From positions 14,111,903 through 14,175,902 of the forward strand of contig CM064545.1 of the NCBI GenBank assembly GCA_032716605.1: DNA of 64,000 bases, read 5' to 3'. Shown here one piece after another: positions 1 through 10,074 of this stretch. How positions within the stretch are numbered: position 1 is the first letter of the stretch; every line of letters starts with the position of its first letter. The DNA comes from Paralithodes platypus. Taxonomy: Eukaryota > Arthropoda > Malacostraca > Decapoda > Lithodidae. Below the pieces are notes generated by a model, which worked only from the letters and a program-made list of their open reading frames with translations, did not search any database and was not told where the DNA came from. Both the position numbers and the translations under genes were made by a program.

Positions 1-120
1 GGAGGGCCCCAGTCGTCAATGATTACGGGGCCACTACTAAATATTAGGTTTTCTTTATCTCCTTACAGGAGTCAAACCTATAATTTATTAGTGGCCCCTC
101 CATCATTGACGAACATGCCT
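1..120 (-). repeat. Internal complementary region of DIRS copy A
   Basis: This block matches the reverse complement of 52084-52203 in copy B. It reads as the right terminus (ending CAAACCTATAAT) fused to the left terminus (starting TTATTAGTGGCCCC). In DIRS-type elements such a region is thought to template completion of the circular DNA intermediate. Confidence 0.8.
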
Positions 121-586
121 GATATCTAAGACTGGAGGGGGACATTCGTAATCATATCATAACTCTAGTAAAAGAAGATAATCAAACAACCACATAGTAT
201 TCTTACTTCGAAAAAATATATATTTATTGGCGCAGCACATAAATACAAAAAAGGGGTTCAAGCAGGAGCATGCTTCAAAGAAGCCTGCTTGATAAAAAGG
301 GTTAACTCTTGAGACTCTGCGAACAGATCTGTAATTTAAAAAGGCACCCCACTCAACATAAGTGGTGAAAAATAAAAACTTATAAGTTTACATGTGCACA
401 TATAACCCCATAATACTAGTGGATACATCTTGCAAAATATATCCAATGCTTAAAATTAAATTGCTTTCACAGCTAAAACTACTATAACAACACTGTTGTT
501 TGTACTACCATTGTACTAGCACTATTTCCTGCACTGAATAGTACAGAGAAATTTTCATATCACACTACTCATAACTAGTATCACAG

Positions 587-986
587 TGGTGATGGGCTGG
601 TCTATCAGAGTGAGAACTGAGTGATCTCTGCCATACCCATAGCTTACTCTGACTGTTCCTTTAACTTATCTATTTTCTAGATCTCCAGTGACGGCGTCTT
701 TTCCGTGGATTGCCCTCCCAATCTACCAAGATTGGAAGCCAAAGCGTCACATTTTTCCCTTGCCCCTCAACTTTCTCTTCATAATTGCTGAGGGCAGGGG
801 GTGGGGCTTTGGTTTCCCGGGCGTTTCCGCACCCTCCTCAGCTCCCCGCCATGGAGTGGCTTCGGTCACCCAGGCTTTCTTGTGGTCGGCAGGGAGGGTT
901 CTGTGGGGGCGCTCGGTTATGGCCTTGGAATTGCTCGGGGCCTTGGGGCTGTTCGGCCAGGCAGCTTGGGGAACAACAACAACAAC
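587..986 (+). mobile_element. SINE-like retroposon with AAC-repeat tail (copy 1, 5'-shortened)
   Basis: Flanked by direct repeats AACTAGTATCACAG (573-586 and 987-1000). It ends in GGGGAAC followed by (AAC)n. DIRS copy B lacks it at the equivalent place (about 51630-51650), so the insertion is confirmed by an empty site. It starts about 140 bases inside the full-length copy at 22382. A 118-codon open frame across it is not a gene. Confidence 0.85.
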
Positions 987-1049
987 AACTAGTATCACAG
1001 CTCTTATACTCCGGCAGGGTCTAGGGTGTCCTATGTTACACTGACTGCA

Positions 1050-1063
1050 CCCCCCCCCCCCCC
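1050..1063. repeat. C14 homopolymer in the DIRS-A 3' region
   Basis: A run of 14 C on the plus strand. It sits at the same place as the 37-base G run of copy B (51538-51574), so this tract belongs to the element and varies in length. Confidence 0.9.
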
Positions 1064-1101
1064 TTTTCCTTGAAATTAAACAAAAGTGACTTAAGGGCCA
1101 C

Positions 1102-2418
1102 CTAGACCCTCTGCCTTAAAGCTATACATGGCAAGGAAGGTTTGTCTAGAGCTACTGACAGGTATCGAGTCAAAAACGTATGATTAGAGGCCCACAAATG
1201 TGTGGACGTAATATCTTCCACAGAAAAATTCTTAAGGAAACGCAAAGAGGCTGCCCATTTGCGTAAATCGTGGGCCCTACCCACAACGCCGGGATTACTC
1301 TCTTTAATGACCTCGACCAAAAGAGAAGCCAATCTACGTTTCAGCAAGCGCTTACCCGTACTTGCTACCCATAAAGCACCCTGGCGGTTTAGAGGAGCTA
1401 CTCTCAAATATTTGATTAGAGCCTGCACTGGACATAAATTATGGTGCACCTTTCCCCTTTTCAATGCCGGCACAGTGAACTCTGAAAACACATGTTCACT
1501 GTGCTCATTCTTGGCTATGAACCCTGGGGAAGGTGCAATGAGAATACACTCATTAAGCCTACCAAACCTGAGGCAATTAGGTGTGTTGCTCATCGCCGCC
1601 AGCTCAGACACTCTGTTCCCGGTGGCCAAAGCCAAAAGGAATACAGCCTTTTTTAAGATTAATGTAAAGTCTGCAGTATTATGGTACAGACGGGAATGAA
1701 GTAAAGACAATGCTTTGTCCAGAAACCAAGTAGGCATGAGCTGACGGGGAGGTGGACGGAGTTTAAAACATGCCCTCATAAAACCTGTTTCCTCCGTGAC
1801 TGGTATGGTGAGACCGGTAAGGTCCCAAAATGGCATCCTAATCGCTGTTAAGTGATTTTTTAACGTTACCACAGATAACCGTTTCTGCTCGAACAGATAA
1901 TTTAAATAATTAAAAACTAACGCCACCGAGGGCACAGTTTGTTCTGTCCTAAGGATCCAAGAAGTAAAGGCTTGCCAATGTGATTGATACTGTCGTTTTG
2001 TAGACTGAGTATATTGATTCATTAATTTATTGGTCACGTCTCTACCATACGGTGCTAGCCACTTGGCCTCCTGAATGTCCATAATGCAAAAGTCAGCGAG
2101 GTCGCTAGGTTGCCAATCGTGTCTAAGTGGAAAAACCCGACCGGGAGCGACACCGGGTGCGGGCACCACGTTTTCAATTGCTGGTACCACAACTGCGCCG
2201 GCCACAGGGGCGCGATTAGCGAGACTAAGCCCCGATAATCTCGTAGTTTGTTTACTACATGGCACATTAGAGACGCGTCTGGCCCCCCTGCCGGCGTTAT
2301 CGTCCGGCGGGTGAGGTACATTGGGAGTTTGTGAGTCTCCTCGGACGCAAACAGATCCACTTGTGGATGGTAAAGCTCCGCAATCATTTGGTTGAAAATG
2401 GGTTGCTTGAGCTCCCAT
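1102..2418 (-). CDS. DIRS tyrosine recombinase (integrase), open frame
   Basis: An open 438-codon frame encoding the C-terminal part of a DIRS tyrosine recombinase. It would join the circular cDNA to the target by strand exchange through a 3'-phosphotyrosine. Visible family landmarks are the arginine in a TGNRVSEL context, the H-x-x-R box as HDLRKWA, a following H/W-type position in THLWASNH, and a candidate nucleophile tyrosine in TRYLS. The N-terminal core-binding part carries the YTQSTKRQYQSHW stretch. The start is uncertain: the first Met here lies within the region overlapping RNase H, and in copy B this frame stays open far upstream. Upstream continuity is broken here by the 2664-3045 MITE. 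Unlike copy B, no insertion disrupts the catalytic half. Confidence 0.82.
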   Translation of the reverse strand: MGAQATHFQPNDCGALPSTSGSVCVRGDSQTPNVPHPPDDNAGRGARRVSNVPCSKQTTRLSGLSLANRAPVAGAVVVPAIENVVPAPGVAPGRVFPLRHDWQPSDLADFCIMDIQEAKWLAPYGRDVTNKLMNQYTQSTKRQYQSHWQAFTSWILRTEQTVPSVALVFNYLNYLFEQKRLSVVTLKNHLTAIRMPFWDLTGLTIPVTEETGFMRACFKLRPPPRQLMPTWFLDKALSLLHSRLYHNTADFTLILKKAVFLLALATGNRVSELAAMSNTPNCLRFGRLNECILIAPSPGFIAKNEHSEHVFSEFTVPALKRGKVHHNLCPVQALIKYLRVAPLNRQGALWVASTGKRLLKRRLASLLVEVIKESNPGVVGRAHDLRKWAASLRFLKNFSVEDITSTHLWASNHTFLTRYLSVALDKPSLPCIALRQRV

Positions 2419-4284
2419 TCTACTGTTGTGCTCTGTCTCTGAGACAGAGCGTCTGCCCAGACGTTTGCTACGCCTGAGAGATAAGATGCGTGAAGATGAA
2501 TGTCCAGCCTGTTGGCTAGAATAAAAATATCTTCTGACACGTTTAGCAACTTCCGAGACCTCGTTGACCCTTGTTTCTGAATACAGTGAACTGCATTCAG
2601 ATTGTCCATTCTGAAGGCCACCGACTTGCCCCGTAAAGTAGAGCCGTGAGCCTGAAGGATATACAGTAGGGTCTCACATAAAACGAGTATATGGTCGATA
2701 AACGAGGGCGTTTTATGCTATTTCGTTTTATGTGAACACAGCATTTTGGTGGCCCAATATCGTCAATGTTCACTGGAAGCGTAAATTTCCGTCAAGAGCG
2801 TACGATATTTCATACGTTTTGTACGATATTTTGGCGTTCTATATGAAAGCGTACGATATTTCGTACGTTTTGTACGATATTTCGGCGCTCTATATGAAAA
2901 CTCCTCGGATTTGCCCCACTTTGGCGGCGGACTCGTTTTATGTGATCACATTCGTTCTGATCGAAAATTAAATATTAATATTTTAGGTCGGTCGTTTTAA
3001 TCGAGACTCGTTTTATGCGAACACGTTTTATGCGGGACCCTACTGTATAAGGGGACTAGTAATTCTTTGACATTGATGTGGGAGATTTCTAAATGGGACC
3101 AAAGCCCTTGACCCTGGTGCCCTTGGTTTGAATGAAAACCCCAACCTATCGTTCCTGACGCATCCGTGTCTACCCATACCGTCGGCGGAGGAGAGGTCCA
3201 TGACATTATTGAGTGCAACATTTCCCTCTTCACCCAGACCGCTAGTAAGGTGTGGATTAATTTTAGTATGGGCCATAATTTTTCCGCCGGTAATAGTGGA
3301 AAATATTTGTTGCCCTCCAATATTTGTTGCCCTCCAATATATGGGCCGGTTGAGTTCAACCGGCCCAACATTACAGTTAGTTGAATCCAGTTGAGAGAGC
3401 CGACCAGAGACTCCCAGATTCTCCGTGTCGTAGTCAGACTGTGAAGGAACAGGAACAGTTTCCTGCGAAACCTGTTTCGATTGTCCATACTCTGACTCAG
3501 AGTGAGAGCAGCTGTGTCCCAAACCAGCCCTATCCACTGAACTACTCGTGAGGGAACAAGGTTTGATTTTACCAGATTTACCTTGAACCCTAGAGTTTTG
3601 ACATGTTTTAATGTTATGTTGACATGATTTATGCATACTTGCTCCGTCTCTGCCACCACTAGCCAGTCGTCTAGGTACCACAAAATCCTGATCCCTTGTT
3701 TTAACAATGGCATCAGGGCTTGCCGGACTAATTTTGTGAATAAGCGAGGTGCCAGGTTCAATCCGAATGGCATCCTCTGAAAAACATAATTTTGATGCCT
3801 GATCCGTAAGGCCAGAAATCTTTGAAATCTTTTGTTTACCGAGACGTGCCAATAAGCGTCTGTCAGGTCTAAGAACATCCAACCTCCCGGCGGAAGTGTT
3901 AGCCTGATTTGGTGCACTGTTAACATCCTGAATGACTCGTTGTGAATGTGAAGGTTCAGATAAGACAGGTCTACATCAGTGTCTCATCTGAACACTGTCC
4001 CTTTTGGGTACCAAAAATAGCTTGGATGTGAAGACTGGGTAATTTTGAGGGACTGGGTTGATGACATTCTTGGCTATCATTTCCTTGAGCAGTGACTCCA
4101 CCTCTAATGAAACTAGATTCGCCGTTGTCGGCTGACGTAAACGAGGTCGCCGGAGCCACTGCCAAGTGATGCCTTTGCGTACCACCATCCTTGCCCAAGT
4201 ATTTAACGGCCATGCTTTGTGACACGTTCGGAACGACCCCGTTAGCAGACAAGGGTTCGCCGGCTGTACTACCCTCGGATCCAC
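2055..4284 (-). pseudogene. DIRS reverse transcriptase/RNase H, broken
   Basis: Encodes the replicative polyprotein of copy A in three pieces. 3976-4284 holds the N-terminal part and stops early: compared with copy B the sequence after FLVPKRDSVQM carries about one extra base, giving a frameshift and stop. 2997-3926 holds the RT core, with LDLTDAYW, FGLNLAPRLFTKL and the catalytic YLDDWLVVA box, then the RNase H start DTDASGTIGWG. A Tigger MITE at 2664-3045 then splits RNase H. 2055-2621 continues with MDNLNAV, the NVWADALS box and the downstream DLFASEE domain. Relative to copy B there is a 57-base in-frame deletion between short direct repeats, removing the segment that contains YLFPPP. Confidence 0.85.
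2664..3045. mobile_element. Tigger/pogo-type MITE in RNase H
   Basis: Non-autonomous, 382 bp, flanked by TA (2662-2663 and 3046-3047). Imperfect terminal inverted repeats begin CAGTAGGGTC and continue into CATAAAACG. It holds a direct duplication of a 51-base unit (2798-2848, 2849-2899) rich in GTACGATATTTC. Copy B has the uninterrupted site near 49400. Class is inferred from the TA duplication and the CAGT start. Confidence 0.82.
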
Positions 4285-6979
4285 CCGCCTTGAGACCGGC
4301 CCCGGGAGTGAGAGACTTTAGTTTTTGATGGTGGTGGAGGTGGTGGTGGTGGACGCTTAGCCGGCTGGCCGGCGTTGGCAGAAGACGGGCCCTGACCTGG
4401 TTTGTTATAGCCTCGTCCTTTCTGACCTGTAAACTTACCCTGTCTATACCTGTACTGACCTTGGGGGGAGGAGGACTTAGGTAGGTGAAAGGGCTTAGAT
4501 CCCCCCGGCTGTGCTTTTGCGACTGGCTTGGGTTTGGGAAAGTTAAAAGGTTTCTTAGAAGGGGTGGGACTTTGTTTAAAGGCCTGAGCCATATTGAAAA
4601 CCGTTCTCCACACATCAGGGGACATTAAAGAGGGAGTTAGCACTGGTGACATGACCACCTGATTCGCAATTCGATAAGGAAGTTTCCGCACCAAGGACAT
4701 CCTGAGATCTTGTCTCGCTCGTACTGCCTCAAGTAAGGCTGTGCGGATATCACCCAATGACTGAATTGACGTTTGAAGGAGCAATCGCCGAGACAGTTCA
4801 ACCGATCTTCTGGCATCCGCGTCTGCGATTGCCTGAGTGGATCGGAGCATCGATTTCGCCACCTGGTGCGTCACAATGTACTGGGAGAAAAGTCTATACG
4901 CTTTCCCCCGTAGCCTAAATTCCCGGTCTAGGTGAGTTGGAGAAGGAGTAGTGAAAGGGTCCTTGAGTTCACATAGATTGATTTTGGGGGCAGCTAAGAA
5001 AGCAAACAAAGCCGAAAGGACTCCGCCGGCAGAACACACTGGCATAGAGAACCAAGAATGACTATCCTGAGGAATTTGGTGGGAAGATTTTGAGGTGAAG
5101 GTGGTCGCAAAGTTTTGAGCCTCCGTCTCCCATTCCACCCAAGGTCCCGGGCCCAACTGCCCCACCTTCAATACTGGATTAGCGGCTGTGTCAGTGACAG
5201 TTTGCAAATCTAATTCTGGAGTGAGAGCTGACAGTGTTTTTATGTCATTAAAACCATCATGCTTGGACCAGTCAGAAAACAGTTTCGAAGTTGAGGCAGG
5301 GGGCAGGGCAGGTGTAGCAGTATATACAAAATAGTCCTGGTGATAATAGTTAGGAATGGCCTTAACATTAACATCTAGTACATTCCCCAAAGTATCCAAG
5401 GCCCGTAATTTTTTAGATTTATTGCCTTGGATTACCCACTCTCGTGGCACTGGAAGTTCCCCTGACAAGGTAGGTTGAGCGACCTCTGGTTTAGTGGGGA
5501 TCAATTGTACCCATGACTCGTCGGGACCGTACAATAGGGGCATTGCTACCTTTCTTATTGGTGCTTTATCTAAAGGGGGCGGATTCACATCCGTTATAAC
5601 CCTTACATTAGAAGTAGTCAGTGCCGCCGAAGCAGGCCTAGTGATCACAGATGGTGATATAGAGGGAGGGTGAGGGATCTTAGTCAAAGCAATAGAAGTC
5701 ATCACAGGCCGAACATTAGAACTTGTCATGGAAGCTCCCAGGTCCACTGTAGGAGTCTCCGGCTGTTGGCCAAAAAATTTAGTTAGAGCATTAACCAGTA
5801 ACCCATCTATTTCCTCCGCCGTGACAAATTTATTCGATGATGCACTCAAAGGTGAATCATTCCGATCCTGTGCGTCGTCTAAAACTGAACCCGACTCTTG
5901 CACTTCCATGTCCGAGATAATAGATACTTCGTCTTTGTCATCTGGCTCCCCGTGAGAGGATTCCGCCGAAGCCGGAGTCCCGTCGTGTTGCCAAGACAAG
6001 TCTGGAATGGATGATGGGATCGCCGCGTCCCGGTGGACATCAGCCACTGTTTGTGTATCTTGAGCCAGACGTGGGCTTTCAGTCCCTGGTCGAGAATACC
6101 GCCATACACCTAGGCCTTGGCCTGCACTCCCTTGGGAGTCCGGTACTCCCTCAATTATGGAGCCCCCACTTGACTCTGCTATAGGACGATCACTGTCCAC
6201 CGAACTCTCCAATTCTAAGGTTAGAATACTAATTGGCAAACTATCTTTTGTTGCTGACACTACACTAGCCTCATCAGATTGAATACTAGCTTTGTCGGGG
6301 GTAGAGGTATGACGAGATGCACTGGACTCCGGTGAACGCCGGGAGGCCTTTCGATCATGCGAGTCTTTTCTAGAAGATTTGTGGCTACGGTGCGACCTAG
6401 AACTGCCTTTGGACTTTGAAGATTTCTCGCTATAACCACTTGTGGACCCCTCTGTCTTGCTCTTCTTACTCGCCGGCGAAGAAGAGAGACTAGGCGGCTG
6501 CTGTCTAGGAGGGGACCTGGACCTAGATCGCGCCCGTGACGAGGAGGCTGCCACCGGGGGCGTAGGTTCTCGCTGTCTCTTAGATGTGCCTGGGGCTGTA
6601 GAAAGTGTAAGACCCTGTCCAGTCTCTGCCGACTTTCGTACAGTTACTCTAGAGGGACGTTTAATGGGGGGGGTGCTCAATTAGTAACTTATCCCAAAGA
6701 GGTACGTTATCGCATTAAAGTGACTTATGAGCCACTGTAGTAGTATAAGTGGTCATCTGCTGCCTGACCTCCCGTAAAGCGACCGCTGCGGTCTTATCAT
6801 TGTCTAGTAAAACTTTATGGCTTAATTGAGAGCAAAAGGTACAGTTCCGCATAACCCACAGACCCCTTGAGCGGTCGAGACATTTAACACATTTAATGCA
6901 AAGGGTGTGTGCAAAAATAGGGATACCTGAACAGGAGGGCGTAATGCACAAAGCAAAGACAGGGGGCAAAGGTAGCCAT
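4269..6979 (-). pseudogene. DIRS gag-like protein, broken by frameshift and nonsense
   Basis: Homologue of the intact gag-like ORF at 45521-48142. The expected ATG is at 6979. An extra base in a C run just after it shifts frame, so the cysteine-rich N-terminus is only read from an internal Met at 6969. That piece ends at 6715, where CAA of copy B has become TAA. The remaining 803 codons (6680-4269) are open: a Ser/Arg-rich low-complexity N-terminal part, a conserved globular middle (VPREWVIQGNKSKKLRALD), and a basic Pro/Gly/Gln-rich tail with a proline run. The tail frame overlaps the RT start by a few bases. Function is inferred to be nucleic-acid binding and packaging. Confidence 0.8.
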
Positions 6980-8694
6980 GACAGAGACTGGTGGGAAACT
7001 TACTCCAGGTTCTGTATAGACCCGCCGGGACCCAGCTCTGGAAAAAAATAAAATTTCCAGGAATTAATGCTCATAAGGTTAACCCAACATGTTCGCACAC
7101 AAGTGTTAAATAACCCGCCGGGTAACGAGACGTAATACTCAACGACTACAGCTCGCTACGCGGTGGGGTTCCTAAGTAAAAGATTTCAGAATATCTTAAC
7201 TTGTCCAAAAGATTTATGAATACCCTCTGACATAATATAAAGACCAGCATGGCGTTTATAACTGATTTAGTCTTTCCGGTGGTGTTTGTTTCAAGATTCA
7301 ATTTTGGAAAAAAAAAAAAAAAAAAAAACGCCGGCCCCCGAATTATCTCGCAGATAAAAAACTGGGAAGCCTGACAAAAGTACGAGATCTGACTTCTACC
7401 GAAGTGTCTTTTAGATCGCCGTATGTAGAAGGCGGCGATACAAAACGTATCCCTCAATTGTCTGGTTAACTACACTGAATTGCAAATTCGTTATTCCCAC
7501 CCTTCCAAGGAGCACCCGCCGGGTGTGAATTTAAGTTATAAAACGTTAACCCCAATTGTGCCTGAAATCGCCGTATGTTGAAGGTGGTGATACACAATGC
7601 ATCCCTCAATTGTCTGGTCAACTAAACTGAATTTTGCAAATTCGTTCATCCCACCCTTCCAAGGTGCACCCGCCGGGTGTGATATTACGTTTTTTTTTAA
7701 AGTTAACCCCAATTGTTCCTATCCCCACTTCTTTGTAAAAGATCGCTGGGGAGGAAAACAAACAACAACAACAGCTTAGTTCTTTACTGGCTTTGCAAAA
7801 CCGGGAAAAGAAACTACACACAACACGTGTCCGTATGAACACTGTTAGATGGGTACAGCCATCCCGCCGGGATTCATAGGGAGCCTGACACAGGCTCCAT
7901 TACAGAGACGCAGTGATGGAGAGCCACAGACACCCACTCGCTGGGGAAACAAGCCTGTTTTTAAACCACGCGTGGCCAAAACTCGGCAACCAGCCGAGTT
8001 TTTCACGGTGTAACCGAGAAAAAACCCGCCGGAAAAGCAACCCACCCCGTCCAGATACCAGCTGAACGCAACACTGGACCGAGGAGTTAGCAAAAACACA
8101 ACTAACCCCGGGCCCACACAATAGTCCGTGGAATTAGCCAATACACAACTAACCCAGGACACATAAATAGTCCGTGGAATTTGCCAATACACAACTAAAC
8201 CAGGACACACATGACACAGTAGTACATATTTATAAAATAAATCAATAACATTTGTACATGTGGCAAAGCTACGAGAGGCTGGCTAGGCCTAGGCAGACGG
8301 ATAAAAGTAAACATGTCGGAATATAAACAAAAAGCACTGAATTATATCACAACAGGAACCACCGCCAACACACCACTGTAGCAAACACTTCCGGCAAAGG
8401 GAAGAACTGACTCAGGACCCAGAAAAAACTTCACTAAGTGAAGAAAAATACGCTGGGAACGTCAGCAAAAACACGCTACCTCATCAGAAAGATAAAAGGA
8501 AGCAATAATAACGCGTAAAGAAAGCCGCCTGCATCACAAAGCTAGCTAACTGTGAAAAAGTTCACATGTCCACAACAGGACCACGAGGGTACACCCGAAA
8601 TAGATGCCCCAAACACACGACCCAAAATACACTGCACTGCGGGCAACCAGCCCAGGACACTCCTGCTACGCATATCCTAACCTTACTCGATACA
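6980..8694 (-). other. Untranslated leader of DIRS copy A (proximal part)
   Basis: About 1.7 kb between the gag start and the LINE insertion, homologous to 43860-45520 of copy B. It holds an A20 run (7308-7328), two copies of a stem-loop/palindrome module (7415-7679) and two copies of a roughly 55-base unit containing AATTAGCCAATACACAACTA (8110-8215). I see no credible ORF: short frames here are not shared with copy B. Confidence 0.65.
7415..7679 (-). promoter_or_regulatory. Duplicated hairpin + palindrome module in DIRS-A leader
   Basis: Stem ATCGCCG (7415-7421) pairs with CGGCGAT (7433-7439), followed by the near-palindrome CACCCGCCGGGTG (7513-7525). The set repeats about 154 bp on: 7567-7573 with a G.T-weakened partner at 7585-7591, and the palindrome at 7667-7679. 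Copy B has the same paired arrangement. The role (RNA structure or protein-binding site) is unknown. Confidence 0.5.
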
Positions 8695-8961
8695 GACACC
8701 TCCGCCGACCTCCGAGCTGTCAACACCTCGCAGCTGCTCCCCGATAATGAGTTACCTTGTGTGAAGTTGATAGGAGTGTCTAAGTGTTGTCCCGGAAATT
8801 TATATGTGCATTTCAATAAGTAATTAGGTGTTTTATGAGCAATTCAGATTTAATTGGATATTCCCAGTAATTGAAAATATGGATTAAGTAAAACAGTTCC
8901 TGGAGTGAGATGGGATAGTGGGGCGATTGTTGTTTTTAGGCTGGCAGACGACCACCTCGCG

Positions 8962-10074
8962 ATGGCGGGAAGGCGTGAAAGCCTAGCTGGGGATGAGGAG
9001 GATTATGAATTTGAAGGCTTTATCACCGAGGACAAGGATGATCAGTTGGCAAGTATGAAAAAACAATTAATGGGTCTTGTGAGATGGAGGGGAGTGATGG
9101 AAAATTGGAGGAAGGAGTTAGGGGCTAAAGTAGAAGTTTTGTCCGATATGTGTGGCGTTACTAGCGGGGTGGATAGGCCTAGGCCAGTAAGTGACAGCCT
9201 AGAGGCAGTGATGGCCAGAGTAGACGAGTTAGCGTCGGAAAATGTGGCACTCAAGGCTCAGCTTAAGGAATATGAGGGCCACCTGAGTGAGGAAGTAAAA
9301 GGAATTAGTGAGGTAAAAAATGAGTGGACAAGGGTAGAGAGTGCCACGATGGTAGCCCTTGAAGAAATTGTGAAGGAGCAGAAGGAAGAGAGAGAAAAGG
9401 AAAAGAAAGAGTTTGAAAAAAATGTAGTGCAAGTTTTAAAGAAGAAAGAGAAGGTAGTGAGAGAGACAATAGATAGAGGTAAGTGTGTAGTAATCTTTGG
9501 AGATGTGGAAGAGCACCTGGCAGATATGAAGGTAAGAAAGGAAAGGGATGTTGTGAAAGTCAAGGGGATACTGGATTACTTAGACGAGGGTTATGGATGG
9601 GTAAAAGAACTGGAGGAGGTGAGAAGGTTAGGAATATATAAGAAGGGCGAGATGAGACCACTAAGAGTGGAACTAAAGTTTAGATCAACAGCAGAAGCAG
9701 TAGCCAATGTGAGCTGGAAATTAAATTCGACAGAGCTGAATCATATAAGGGTAAAAAAGGACCTAAGTGTAGAAGAACGAGAACAGTTAAGGGAACTCCA
9801 AGCTAAGGCTGATGAAGAGAATGGAAAGTTGTCTGAAGAGCAAAAGAAGAATTTTTTTTGGAGAATAAGGGAAGGGCAAGTAAGGAAGTGGTACATCAGG
9901 AGCCACCAAGAACCGAAAGTAAGAGGAGTGATAGGGAAAGAGACAGAGAGACAAGTACGAAGTCAAAGCAAGGAGACGGAGCGAGAGATAATGCAGGGAG
10001 CAGGGGACCGGAGAGAGAGCCAGGATGTGGTGGAGAGGGTGGAACAGAGGGAGAGAGAGGGGGCAGGAGAATAG
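8962..10074 (+). CDS. LINE ORF1 protein (RNA-binding, coiled-coil)
   Basis: Start chosen at 8962, where ATGGCGGGAAGG is a good eukaryotic initiation context; an in-frame ATG at 8905 would add 19 residues. The protein (about 370 residues) has an acidic N-terminus, then a long Lys/Glu-rich segment that looks like coiled coil (roughly residues 100-190), then a compact block starting GKCVVIFGDVEEH and continuing through RPLRVELKF, reminiscent of the RRM-like plus C-terminal arrangement of LINE ORF1 proteins. These normally coat LINE RNA as trimers. It ends 217 bases inside the start of ORF2, in a different frame. No defects are visible. The family assignment rests on position and overall shape. 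Confidence 0.72.
   Translation: MAGRRESLAGDEEDYEFEGFITEDKDDQLASMKKQLMGLVRWRGVMENWRKELGAKVEVLSDMCGVTSGVDRPRPVSDSLEAVMARVDELASENVALKAQLKEYEGHLSEEVKGISEVKNEWTRVESATMVALEEIVKEQKEEREKEKKEFEKNVVQVLKKKEKVVRETIDRGKCVVIFGDVEEHLADMKVRKERDVVKVKGILDYLDEGYGWVKELEEVRRLGIYKKGEMRPLRVELKFRSTAEAVANVSWKLNSTELNHIRVKKDLSVEEREQLRELQAKADEENGKLSEEQKKNFFWRIREGQVRKWYIRSHQEPKVRGVIGKETERQVRSQSKETEREIMQGAGDRRESQDVVERVEQREREGAGE

Noticed and set aside
688..1044. 118-codon frame ending in LGALGLFGQAAWG
   Set aside because: Falls inside a SINE. The similarity of its end to the LINE protein end reflects the shared noncoding 3' tail, not a SINE-encoded protein.
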